NCBI GenBank assembly: GCA_001856825.1
Contig: ATMD01000002.1
Location: forward strand, 124,004-188,003
Direction of reading: 5' to 3'
Origin: Thermoplasmatales archaeon I-plasma
GTDB taxonomy: Archaea; Thermoplasmatota; Thermoplasmata; Thermoplasmatales; GCA-001856825
DNA length: 64,000 nucleotides
The notes under the pieces were generated by a model. It was not told the origin of the DNA and searched no databases. It worked only from the letters and a program-made list of their open reading frames with translations. Made by a program: the position numbers and the translations under genes. Shown piece by piece: positions 52,569-62,205 of this stretch (its first letter is position 1; every line of letters starts with the position of its first letter).

Positions 52569-52836
52569 TTTCTATTCTTGTTGAGGGGGAATACTGTTGA
52601 AAAGATGTAATATGCCATAAGCAATTGGTTTACTAGAAGGAAGGAATGGTTTATCCTTTTCATTTTCAAATGCCGAGGGTCTCCAACACTCTCCCTTAGC
52701 TCTTACGGGGGTAATCATACTGAAATACGACGTAATGAAGGTTAATAATCTTTCTTGAGGCTTAAGAAGAGTTCAATTTTAGGGAAAACAAAAATTCCAT
52801 ATGGCACTGGTATCTGTAGTAGATAGCTGGTGAAAT

Positions 52837-53817
52837 GTGAAGGGCCCAAAAGAAGAAGATTCAGAGGAATTAGAAATCGTCAGTAAGTTCGAGAAACTTG
52901 ATTTTAATAAATTGTGGAAGGGGAGGGATAAGGTTGATCTGCTGGAGAAGAACATCTTGTCTGTATTCTTGAAGGAGATGGATAGTCGCAGAGTTCTCGA
53001 AATAGGTCCAGGCAATGGCAGATTGTCGGGCATTATTCAGAATTATTCAGATGAATATGTGGCTACCGACATAAATAAGTCATTTTTAAGGGAAGTTAAG
53101 AAAAAATTTCACAAAGAAAAGTCTCTACATGTGTCATCGAACTTATTCCATCTTCCGTTTGGTAGTAATTCATTTTCCTCCATCGTGGTTGTCAGGGTAT
53201 TCAATTTTGTATCAAAACCTTCTGAAGTTCTAGATGAGTTTTCAAGGGTTCTTGTCACGGGTGGGCATCTTTTGATATCTATAAGTCCTAAGCCCTCATT
53301 AGCTACTCTTATTGATGATCTAAAATATAGGGGCTCATTTAGTGGTAAAAGGGGTTCTAGAGCAAAAAGTGTAACTTTTTCTACCAAAAATGTAGCTCAG
53401 GTTCATCCTGCGTCTTATCCAACTTTCTCGTTCAAGAGATCATACGTGAAGCGGTTGTTTGTTGCTAGTGGTTTCAAAGAGATTGCAAGAATTTCTAGCG
53501 GTCTAGAAGATTATTCTTTACTGGGTTATCTACCCACTCGTAGTTTGCTTAATGCTGGAGTCATTTTCAGATACATTCCAATATTCCCATCCACATTTTA
53601 CCTACTTAAGAAAGGTGGGAACGGGAGTCTTCAATTATTAGATTACAGCGAAATACTGCATTGCCCTTCATGTGGAGGAAAGCTAAATGTTAACGCAATC
53701 CCTGACAATCTAAATTGCCTTAATTGCGGTTTTGTTGGAACAGTGGATGACGGGATAATAGACCTAACATTCCTGCCAAATGATGCAAAGATTGTAGAAG
53801 AAGACCCACAAGGTTAG
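52837..53817 (+). CDS. Class I SAM methyltransferase with C-terminal zinc-ribbon/Trm112-like domain
   Basis: VLEIGPGNGRLSGII; tail LHCPSCGGKLNVNAIPDNLNCLNCGFVGTVDDGIIDL. Confidence 0.8.
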   Translation: MKGPKEEDSEELEIVSKFEKLDFNKLWKGRDKVDLLEKNILSVFLKEMDSRRVLEIGPGNGRLSGIIQNYSDEYVATDINKSFLREVKKKFHKEKSLHVSSNLFHLPFGSNSFSSIVVVRVFNFVSKPSEVLDEFSRVLVTGGHLLISISPKPSLATLIDDLKYRGSFSGKRGSRAKSVTFSTKNVAQVHPASYPTFSFKRSYVKRLFVASGFKEIARISSGLEDYSLLGYLPTRSLLNAGVIFRYIPIFPSTFYLLKKGGNGSLQLLDYSEILHCPSCGGKLNVNAIPDNLNCLNCGFVGTVDDGIIDLTFLPNDAKIVEEDPQG

Positions 53818-54047
53818 TGAACAGATCACAAGCGTTAACAGTTGCCAATAGGGTTTTTCCAGTCTTTCATAACTAAGTCTTAATCCAGATATGAGATATA
53901 AACGCAGAAAAACCACAAAAGCATGAACTTGCTCATTATAAGTAATCAAATGACAGAAAGAGTTAAGATTCTCTTTTGTAACACTAAGACCAAGCATGAA
54001 TGGCTACATTAAGGGGAAATCCCTGCTGCGGTCTTTGGAGGCTCAAA

Positions 54048-54821
54048 ATGGAGAATAAGGTCGACGTGATTATCAGAACTTTTGACTCGGAATCTACAAT
54101 AGGGAATTGCCTGAAGAGCGTAACCGACTATGTTCCGGCTAATAGAATACTAATAATTGACCATTATAGTAAAGATCATACTCTGGACATTGCAAAAAGG
54201 TATAGCTGTGAAGTATTCTTAGAGAATGAGGGTCTTGGGAAAGCTACGACGTTAGGTATTGAAAATACTACTACGGATATGATCCTGTTTGTGGACAGCG
54301 ATATTACAGTTAAAAGGTCAGATTTTGTTAAAATTGCTTCAGAACTCATGAAAAATGAGAATGTTGGTGCTGTGGTAGGAATGTCAATTGGACACAAATT
54401 TTCTTACGGTTTGCCTCTAGGAATGACACTGTTTAAGAGGGCAATAATAGAAAAGGTCAACATACCCGGCTATGTTATGAGTAGGGAGACATACTTTATT
54501 CAGAAATTTTTCAGAGAAAATGGTCTAAAGGTTAAGTATGTCCCTGCTTCTAATGTTCATAATCCAGAGAGCAGAAAAAATAAGAATTGGCCGGAGTGGC
54601 AGGGATCATGGGTACGGATCACTTCTGGCCTAAGCCCAAGGGAGGTAATATACTCAATGATAGTCGTGTTCCTTCTTTTGAGCAATTCAAGGAATTTCAG
54701 GAATTTTCTATATATTCCAATATTCCAGGCAAAATTAATGAGGGGATTTCTAGAGCCTGAGAAGTGGTCTAGGAGTTTCAGAGCAGATAGTTCTATATCA
54801 AGAGGCAATGGAGGTGAGTAA
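54048..54821 (+). CDS. Glycosyltransferase family 2
   Basis: DVIIRTFDSESTIGNCLKSV, ILIIDHYSKDHTLDIA, ILFVDSDITVKR; likely start ATG 54048. Confidence 0.85.
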   Translation: MENKVDVIIRTFDSESTIGNCLKSVTDYVPANRILIIDHYSKDHTLDIAKRYSCEVFLENEGLGKATTLGIENTTTDMILFVDSDITVKRSDFVKIASELMKNENVGAVVGMSIGHKFSYGLPLGMTLFKRAIIEKVNIPGYVMSRETYFIQKFFRENGLKVKYVPASNVHNPESRKNKNWPEWQGSWVRITSGLSPREVIYSMIVVFLLLSNSRNFRNFLYIPIFQAKLMRGFLEPEKWSRSFRADSSISRGNGGE

Positions 54822-55036
54822 TAATGAAAATTTACTCAGAAAGATTCGCTATTAAGTACTTATTTTCAGGTAGTGGAATTTGCCTTGGAGTAGATACTAA
54901 GAGATGTTCATACCTCTTTATTGCATCAAGATTGGGCGTTCTATTTCAGCGCAGACCTGTCGGAGATAAAGTAGTAGAGAACTTAAACTATGAAATTAAC
55001 GCAATTCATAAAGCCCTAATTGAGGAGAAAAATAAC

Positions 55037-56209
55037 TCAATTGTCTAAGCTCAAAGGTTTCATGACCATGAGAAAATGATCCCCGAGCATCGAGAATGGC
55101 CATCGTCTCCCAAGCCAGTAATCCAATCTTTTAAGCGTATCCATTCTTCCGTTGAACATTCTAACGTATCTTACAAAGTTAGAGGGAAGTATTATGACTG
55201 GAACACCTTCCCTGTAAACCAATTTGAAGTGTGAACTGAACATTCTCATGACCTCTGGCATAGAATAGGCAAACACATCAATGCAGAATCTTGATTCTCC
55301 CTCTGGGGCAGTGTTTTTCAGTCTGTTGAACGCAGATTTAGGTTTGAATTTTGCAAGATATCCCACGATCTCGGGAGCGCAGTACCTGTTATATATCCCA
55401 AAGACAAGTTTCCCATCAGAATTTAGAAGTGAATGAAGCTTTGTAGCGATATTATTTAAATTTCTAATGCAGTTGATTGCTCCGTAAGTAGAATAAATTC
55501 CATCAAAAGCGTTCTTTCCGTATGTCGGTATGAGGGATTCCAATTGTTCACCATTTAACTTAATCGTTGTAAGTTGAGATTCAAGGCCTATTCTCTTTGC
55601 TTTTTGCGAAACTATATCTAGCATTTTTGATGATACATCAGTAGCGACAATATGGTGTCCTCTCTTGAGAAGTTCTATTGTCTCTGTTCCAGTCCCACAG
55701 CCAATTTCCAGTAGTCTGGACGGACTACTGAATACCCTTTCCATTAGTATTAGGGATCTTTCTCTTAGCAAATAGTTAACTTCATTTCCAAAAATATGTT
55801 CATCGTAATTGCTGGCAATTGAATCAAATTCCGCCTCCAGCCAATTAGAATATATGTCTGTTTTGGAAGGGTCAGGTGGAGAACCTTTGATTTCTATGAT
55901 CTTGGAAGATGGAGAAAACCATCTGCCAGTTCTATCTTTCCCGTATTTTTCGGACATAAGGCCGAGGATCCTTTCCTTTTCCCGAAGTTCGGATACCAAT
56001 ATTGCGCCCCTTTCATATGATTGACCCTCGATTTCAACCACTGCTTTCCCTTCTCTCAATACCCTTGATGGCCATCTGGAGTTGTTACCACTCGAAATTA
56101 GGAAAATACTATCTCCGTCCTCTACGTATGCAAGGTCGACTGCATCCTTTCCTAATAACAACTTGAGACTGTCGCTCGACATTTTATTCTCCAAACTTAT
56201 AGGATACAA
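55037..56209 (-). CDS. Class I SAM-dependent methyltransferase
   Basis: LLEIGCGTGTETIELLKRGHHIVATDVSSKMLDI. Confidence 0.85.
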   Translation of the reverse strand: MYPISLENKMSSDSLKLLLGKDAVDLAYVEDGDSIFLISSGNNSRWPSRVLREGKAVVEIEGQSYERGAILVSELREKERILGLMSEKYGKDRTGRWFSPSSKIIEIKGSPPDPSKTDIYSNWLEAEFDSIASNYDEHIFGNEVNYLLRERSLILMERVFSSPSRLLEIGCGTGTETIELLKRGHHIVATDVSSKMLDIVSQKAKRIGLESQLTTIKLNGEQLESLIPTYGKNAFDGIYSTYGAINCIRNLNNIATKLHSLLNSDGKLVFGIYNRYCAPEIVGYLAKFKPKSAFNRLKNTAPEGESRFCIDVFAYSMPEVMRMFSSHFKLVYREGVPVIILPSNFVRYVRMFNGRMDTLKRLDYWLGRRWPFSMLGDHFLMVMKPLSLDN

Positions 56210-56355
56210 CTAAATGTTATTTATATAAGTATGCGGGAGGAAGCTTTGGAATTCTACCTACCACGGACTGAGCTTTTCAAAGGGCTTGAGAATTTTAATT
56301 AAGTTAAATTAAAAATGTTAAGAAACTATAAATATCAACATTCCAATGAGAATAT

Positions 56356-56829
56356 GTGTCAGAACCGCAAAAGAACTCCTACAACCTAAAGGCCGAAGGG
56401 GCATTGTTCATTTTAGCTTTCATAGTTGCACTGACGATCCTGTTTACAGATAAGAATTTGCAGACGGACTTTGGTATCCAATCTCCGTATTTCATTCATT
56501 GGTACGGAATGCTAGTAATAGCAGTAGTTTCGCTCATTGGAGGTGGAATACTTCTTGCATCCAGAAGCAGGAAGCTTGGGCTAGTTGGAAGCGTTGGTGC
56601 GATACTGATCGCACTATTCCTGATTGGTGATATAGCACTCTATTCCGAGGTTGGGTTCAAAACGGCATCCCAGTTCGCTACCTACCTGTTCGGTATTTCA
56701 AAATATCCAGGGTCACTGTCCTACATCCCTGGCCTATACGACCTGTTGTTCGCCTTGTTTGTTATTACTTTTATCGTTGGAATCATTTCAACGCGGAAAG
56801 GTAATATTGTCTCTCCTGAAAAGCAGTAA
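56356..56829 (+). CDS. Small multipass membrane protein of unknown function
   Basis: About four hydrophobic helices over 157 aa. Confidence 0.6.
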   Translation: MSEPQKNSYNLKAEGALFILAFIVALTILFTDKNLQTDFGIQSPYFIHWYGMLVIAVVSLIGGGILLASRSRKLGLVGSVGAILIALFLIGDIALYSEVGFKTASQFATYLFGISKYPGSLSYIPGLYDLLFALFVITFIVGIISTRKGNIVSPEKQ

Positions 56830-57009
56830 TATCTCGATGGAGTATTTCCCGAAATGTATTTCGCAGGACAACAGCAGTAGTATCAAGGGGTTCTCATAGT
56901 AAGGCAAGCCGCTACAATTGCCAAGATGGTCCCACCGCTTCTTCTTCATTCACTGATTGCTTTATCATTCAACAAAACCTTGAAGAAAAAATTAAGTTAA
57001 TAGTCTTAT

Positions 57010-57873
57010 TTGTATAATATGATAATAATTGAGCAGGTCACAGATAGAGAGTATCCTCCAAATTTTATTAGGTTGGATATTGCGTGGAAGTTATTTCTTC
57101 CGTCAAGTATTGGTGATGTACCCAAAGGTCATGGTAGAAATGCAATACCCATTGCTAATTGGCTATGGGATGCTTTGGCTAGGAGGTGCGGGAACCTTAA
57201 GGCAGATTCCGAGGGTCAGGTCCACATTGTTGTGCCACCAATTACTGCTGAAGGTCTCGATTTCATTGTTAGGTTGTGTTCTTTATGGTCACCTGAAATT
57301 TATCTTGACGATGACAGAAACAAAAATCTCTACGCTCTGCCGATAATTAACGTTTTTGAGAAGCCAAGAGGCGCAGAGGTCAATCTCAGCAGGAACGACA
57401 GAGGAATGTCAGAGAGATTCTTTACCCCACTCCTAGGACCATCGAGGATGTTTGCCAGAGTAGAAGATATACCGCCAGGCAGTGTATCTGCCAGACTTCA
57501 TTCCCACTCTGCAATAGACGAATATTACTTGATACTTAAGGGGAAAGGGCATCTAAGGTTTAACGACAGCATGATAGAAATAAAATCTGGCGACCTCATA
57601 GGTAAAGTCAGGGGACCTGACAATTCTACCCAGATTCTTGCGGACCTTGGAGAAACAGTTACAGTTTTGGACATGGAGATCAGGCCAGATCCAAGGTATA
57701 ATGAGAAAGATGTTGTGGCGTATCCGGATCATAAAGAAATCTATCTGAGCGGCCCAGGTTGGTCATCCATATTGCCCACGGAATCAATCGTTAGTGGCAA
57801 AGATATCGCGGACGTAAATACGTATTATAAAAAGTACAAACGTACTAAAGATGGTGCAAGGATTGATATATGA
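57010..57873 (+). CDS. Cupin-domain protein
   Basis: SARLHSHSAIDEYYLILKGKGHLRFNDSMIEIKSGDLIG cupin motifs. Confidence 0.75.
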   Translation: MYNMIIIEQVTDREYPPNFIRLDIAWKLFLPSSIGDVPKGHGRNAIPIANWLWDALARRCGNLKADSEGQVHIVVPPITAEGLDFIVRLCSLWSPEIYLDDDRNKNLYALPIINVFEKPRGAEVNLSRNDRGMSERFFTPLLGPSRMFARVEDIPPGSVSARLHSHSAIDEYYLILKGKGHLRFNDSMIEIKSGDLIGKVRGPDNSTQILADLGETVTVLDMEIRPDPRYNEKDVVAYPDHKEIYLSGPGWSSILPTESIVSGKDIADVNTYYKKYKRTKDGARIDI

Positions 57874-58190
57874 AATCAAGCATTGCGCTAATTATTGGCT
57901 CGTAAAGCCGTGGCTGGGAAGACATCATGCACCAATATTTGTTTGTTTCAACGCTGTCTGATATTCACCCTCAGATGCTTCAATCTTTTTACTAAGTATA
58001 ATCTTTCAGTTGAACTGGCTCCTGAATTAATCATTAGAAAGATGCATCATCCTGACCAAACCGGGCACATGAAAGACCGGTTGCAAAAATAGGTAAAAAT
58101 CTGCGATTATGAGAATAATGGCCATTTTTCAGCGAGCTAATTAAATATAATTACGACAATATACAAATATCAACTTCCATTCTGCTATCA

Positions 58191-58334
58191 ATGACAGGTT
58201 CAAAGAAGGTTTCACAACATCATGAAATTAAAGCGAAACGATCAAAGGAAAACGGTAAAATGAGAAGTGAGGCAAATCTCTTCGAAAAGATATCCTATAT
58301 TTTGATAGAAGCTTTCAGGAGCAATGGAGAGTAG
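58191..58334 (+). CDS. Possible small basic protein (47 aa), below the ORF-track length cutoff
   Basis: MTGSKKVSQHHEIKAKRSKENGKMRSEANLFEKISYILIEAFRSNGE; AT-rich promoter-like upstream sequence. Confidence 0.3.
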   Translation: MTGSKKVSQHHEIKAKRSKENGKMRSEANLFEKISYILIEAFRSNGE

Positions 58335-58428
58335 GAACTCAACTTTCAAGAGCCTCAGGTCACTTGAGTGATGCGATGGCAAGCTAATCGATTTAAATGA
58401 GTTTGTATTCAGATTTCAGTAAAATAAC

Positions 58429-59223
58429 ATGATGATAACTTCTTTGGCAAGCGGCAGCTCTGGAAATTCCACCCTAATATGCAGCGGCACCACATGCATC
58501 CTGGTCGATATGGGTATTTCAGTCAGGAAGACCAATGCAGCCCTGCAAAGCAAGGGCATAGACCCAAAGAAGATTGCTGCACTGTTCATAACTCACGGCC
58601 ACTCAGACCACGCGTCGGGTGTGCACAGTTTCAGGAGAGCATTCCAGGTTCCTGTTTACGGCACGTACGAGACTTCCGACATATACGTTGAGAGGAGAGG
58701 CGGATACGGAGGATATCAGGAGATGGGCGTGGAGCTGGACAATTTTTTAAAGGAAGGGGAAGATACACAGATAGGGGACCTTACAGTGGAAGCAGTGAGA
58801 GTTGCACATGATGCAAGGCATCCCGTGGCTTATTTTATACACAACGGAAACAGGAAAGTGTCCGTGATTACAGATCTGGGGGAGTCCAATCCGTTGCTGG
58901 AAAAGAGAGTGGGAGAATGCAATGCAATCCTGATAGAGGCGAATCACGACCCACTAATGCTTGAAAAGGGTCCATATCCTGACATGCTCAAAAGGAGGAT
59001 AAGCGGAGCCAGGGGGCACCTGTCAAACCAGCAGACAGCAAGGATACTCAGGAAAACTGTGAATGAAGATACTCCCGTTCTTCTTGCCCACCTATCAAAA
59101 GTGAACAATACACCGCAGCTTGCTATTCAGGCCGTCCACGGGGCACTTAGAGAGAGCGGACTGAAGACAGAAAAAATTCGTGCCTTGGCACCTTACAACG
59201 ATGGTGCGGAGATCAGACTCTGA
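58429..59223 (+). CDS. MBL-fold metallohydrolase (YycJ-like)
   Basis: LASGSSGNSTLI, LFITHGHSDHASGVHS, LIEANHDPLML. Confidence 0.9.
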   Translation: MMITSLASGSSGNSTLICSGTTCILVDMGISVRKTNAALQSKGIDPKKIAALFITHGHSDHASGVHSFRRAFQVPVYGTYETSDIYVERRGGYGGYQEMGVELDNFLKEGEDTQIGDLTVEAVRVAHDARHPVAYFIHNGNRKVSVITDLGESNPLLEKRVGECNAILIEANHDPLMLEKGPYPDMLKRRISGARGHLSNQQTARILRKTVNEDTPVLLAHLSKVNNTPQLAIQAVHGALRESGLKTEKIRALAPYNDGAEIRL

Positions 59224-60921
59224 ATGAAGGGGACTATATCTTTTGCAGAAGTGATGTCACTTGCTAAATACCTCGAGAAATTTGAAGGAGGCTTCATAGA
59301 GAAGAACTACCAGGGGGACAACGGAGTTTCATTCAAGCTGAGGAAGTCTGGGATCGACTCGGTATACCTTCACTTTGTAGATGGAAAATTCCTCTTCCTA
59401 TCCCAGGAAAACGAGATCGAAGGAAAGAAGAACTCACTTCCGGTTGAAAATTCGCCAGTGTACAGGATAAGGCAACTTGGCACTGACAGGGTGCTGTTAA
59501 TTGAGGGGCCTAAGACGGTTGTCATTGAAATGATGGGAGGAGGAAACGTTTTTGTTCTGCAGGAAGGCCTGGTCATCTATTCAAGCAAACCGGGTAAGAG
59601 GAGGGGCAGGATATTGAAGGTTGGGGAGAGATACGAATTCCCCCAGTACATAGACCTTAAATCAACAGAATTCGACTTCTCAGCAGCAATAGGAAATTCC
59701 ACGAGCGACCCTGTCAGGACGTTGGCCGTGAGGCTAGGGCTGTCAAAATATGCTGACGAGATAATCTGCGCCCTGGGGCTTACATCACAGGATAACTCTT
59801 CGCTGCTGGACAACATAGTCAAGATAAAGGATATGATCCTTCATCTTTACAGCAGCGCGGATGAAGGTAAACTGTACATCTATGGAGACGAGTTCTACAT
59901 ATGGAAGAGTTACTGCAGGAAGGATGAACCAGAGGTAATGAGCATAGAGGACGGACTTCTCAAAGTCTACAGGAGCGGGGAGTCGGAGGGGGACAACAGG
60001 CTGGAGGCCATGAAGAGAAACGTGGAGAAGATGACTCAGGAAATGGGAAGGTTGAGGGTTGTTGGTGAGTACATAATGAGCCATCTGGCAGAAGTTGACG
60101 GTTTGTTGAAGGGAGATTGGAAGAAGGATCCGGAAAGGTACAAGGTGGACTACGAAAGGGAAACAATCAGTTTCGTTGATGATGGAATGGAAATAGAGCT
60201 GAAGATGAATGAGACGGCAGGTGAAAATGCAGACAATTATTTCGCAATGAGCAAGAGGATCAAGGATAAACTTGCCAGGGTAGATATGGAACCTAGGAGG
60301 AAGGAAGAGAAGGTTGAGCTGAAGAAAGTGAAGAGGGTATTCACGAACTACAGATGGTTCATAACAAGCGACGGCAACCTCGTTATCGGGGGGAGAGATG
60401 CGGAATCGAACGATTCAGTAGTCAAGAAGTATCTGGGCGAAAAAGACTTGTATTTTCACGCAGACATACACGGAGCACCATCTGTTGTCATGAAGGTCAC
60501 AAAAGAACCGACGCAGAAAGGGATTGAGGAGGCTGCACAGTTCTCCTGGTGCATGTCAAAGGCATGGAACACAAGGATCGGGAATGGCTCAGTATTCTAC
60601 GTCACAAAGAGCCAGGTAAGCAAGACACCTGAATCTGGGGAATATCTTGCGAGGGGGGCGTGGGTCATCAGAGGGAGGAAGAATTACATCACCCACCTGA
60701 ACCTTGAGTTGGCTGTCGGTTTCCAGAAATATGAAAACAGGGAGTACGTTGTTGCAGCACCCATCTCCGCTATATCAGGAATGAAGGTAATAATCGTACC
60801 AGGGGAGGGGAAGGAGGAAGTGGTAAATGATATATCTGAATTCCTGAAAGTGGAGAAGGAAGCAGTTTACCCTGTTTTGCCACCCGGTTCTTGGTCCGTT
60901 CGTGAAACTATTGCTCCCTGA
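59224..60921 (+). CDS. Ribosome quality control NFACT/RqcH (Rqc2-like) protein
   Basis: NFACT-N (IEGPKTVVIEMMGGGNVFV), NFACT-R (YRWFITSDGNLVIGGRDAESNDSVVKKYL...DLYFHADIHGAPSVV). Confidence 0.9.
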   Translation: MKGTISFAEVMSLAKYLEKFEGGFIEKNYQGDNGVSFKLRKSGIDSVYLHFVDGKFLFLSQENEIEGKKNSLPVENSPVYRIRQLGTDRVLLIEGPKTVVIEMMGGGNVFVLQEGLVIYSSKPGKRRGRILKVGERYEFPQYIDLKSTEFDFSAAIGNSTSDPVRTLAVRLGLSKYADEIICALGLTSQDNSSLLDNIVKIKDMILHLYSSADEGKLYIYGDEFYIWKSYCRKDEPEVMSIEDGLLKVYRSGESEGDNRLEAMKRNVEKMTQEMGRLRVVGEYIMSHLAEVDGLLKGDWKKDPERYKVDYERETISFVDDGMEIELKMNETAGENADNYFAMSKRIKDKLARVDMEPRRKEEKVELKKVKRVFTNYRWFITSDGNLVIGGRDAESNDSVVKKYLGEKDLYFHADIHGAPSVVMKVTKEPTQKGIEEAAQFSWCMSKAWNTRIGNGSVFYVTKSQVSKTPESGEYLARGAWVIRGRKNYITHLNLELAVGFQKYENREYVVAAPISAISGMKVIIVPGEGKEEVVNDISEFLKVEKEAVYPVLPPGSWSVRETIAP

Positions 60922-62159
60922 TAATTCCAGTATCTTTTTGTCAGCGGTATTGCCGATGCTAGCGCAACACAGATCAGGCCGATATACCCCCATAAGAGTA
61001 TGGGGCTGTGATAGAAGTATGCAAGCATCGCCTCATATACTATAGGCGTAAATGGGCTGACGAAATTACTGAGTAGTGAGAATCCTCCGTAATATTCTCC
61101 CCTCCTTCCCTCAGGTGCAATCCTGCCTATGATGGAGTTCAAAGGCGGAGATGTTATGTTCTCACCGATGGTCAGGAAGAATACGTCTATGAAAAGTAAG
61201 ACTATATTCCTTGTTATCCCTATAACGACGAATGTTGCTGCATACACCAGAAGACCCACAGCAACCCTGGACATGTCATTCATCCTGTAGAACAACCTGT
61301 TTACGGGTAGCTGCATCACTACCACCACAAGTCCGTTCAATCCAAAAAGGAAGCCGATCAGTATGTTGGGGATTGAATCAACGCTGGATAGGAATTGATT
61401 AAGTATGTAAGCCCATGGTCCCGTCGTAAACATCGCAAGTGAAAGTAGCAGGGAGATGAGTAGGAACCTGTTGTCACCCCTTGGAAACGATATGAGGCTC
61501 TTTTCAGATTGTGGCGGTGCTTCGTTATAGTTTATGTACCGGTAGTAAAGATAGAATCCAAGGCTCTCTGAAATGAGGGGAATGAGGGGAAGGATTGCAT
61601 AGTTATAGGAGACAACGAACCCTGAGATTGCCGGTCCTAAGGCAAATCCAACGTTTGCCCCTATCCTTGTAAGACTGAAGGCATCTATCCTGTCGATGTC
61701 TTTTGTCGAATCAGTCACTATAACCATATCCGCTACGGACTGCAATGTTGCTACTGCTGCAAACAGGACGAAAGAGGAGTAGACGTATAAAACTGAAAGG
61801 TCGAAGTATATTCCCATAAACATCATAAAGAATAGAACTGAGAGCATGGGCGGCAGGAGAAGGGCTATCTTTCTTCTCCCAACCTTGTCAATAAGATTCC
61901 CTCCAAAGATGCTTACAGGAACGGCAGCTATGCCAGAAAGAACAAAGAGTATCCCTATGTCTATGTATGGGGTTGTCCTGACTTTGAGAAGATAAATGGG
62001 AATGAATACCCACACCCCGGATCTACCCATCAGTCTCAGCAATTCAGCTATCGATACGGTCTGAACAATCCTGTTTTGAACTACATCCTTTGATATCGGT
62101 AGCTTCATGCAGTAAAATCTCTGATTACTGTCGAGATAAAAATATTGGCAACGTTGCAA
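60867..62159 (-). CDS. MFS transporter
   Basis: Multi-TM; GGNLIDKVGRRKIALLL MFS motif; a start at MKLPISKD is also possible. Confidence 0.83.
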   Translation of the reverse strand: MQRCQYFYLDSNQRFYCMKLPISKDVVQNRIVQTVSIAELLRLMGRSGVWVFIPIYLLKVRTTPYIDIGILFVLSGIAAVPVSIFGGNLIDKVGRRKIALLLPPMLSVLFFMMFMGIYFDLSVLYVYSSFVLFAAVATLQSVADMVIVTDSTKDIDRIDAFSLTRIGANVGFALGPAISGFVVSYNYAILPLIPLISESLGFYLYYRYINYNEAPPQSEKSLISFPRGDNRFLLISLLLSLAMFTTGPWAYILNQFLSSVDSIPNILIGFLFGLNGLVVVVMQLPVNRLFYRMNDMSRVAVGLLVYAATFVVIGITRNIVLLFIDVFFLTIGENITSPPLNSIIGRIAPEGRRGEYYGGFSLLSNFVSPFTPIVYEAMLAYFYHSPILLWGYIGLICVALASAIPLTKRYWNYQGAIVSRTDQEPGGKTG

Positions 62160-62205
62160 AGAGTGATAAATTTAGGAAATAAAGAGGAAAAAAGAAATTG
62201 AATGT

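Noticed and set aside
54824-55048. 74-aa ORF after the GT2 gene
   Set aside because: No recognisable domain and it overlaps the 3' end of the methyltransferase; could be real but not supportable by sequence alone.
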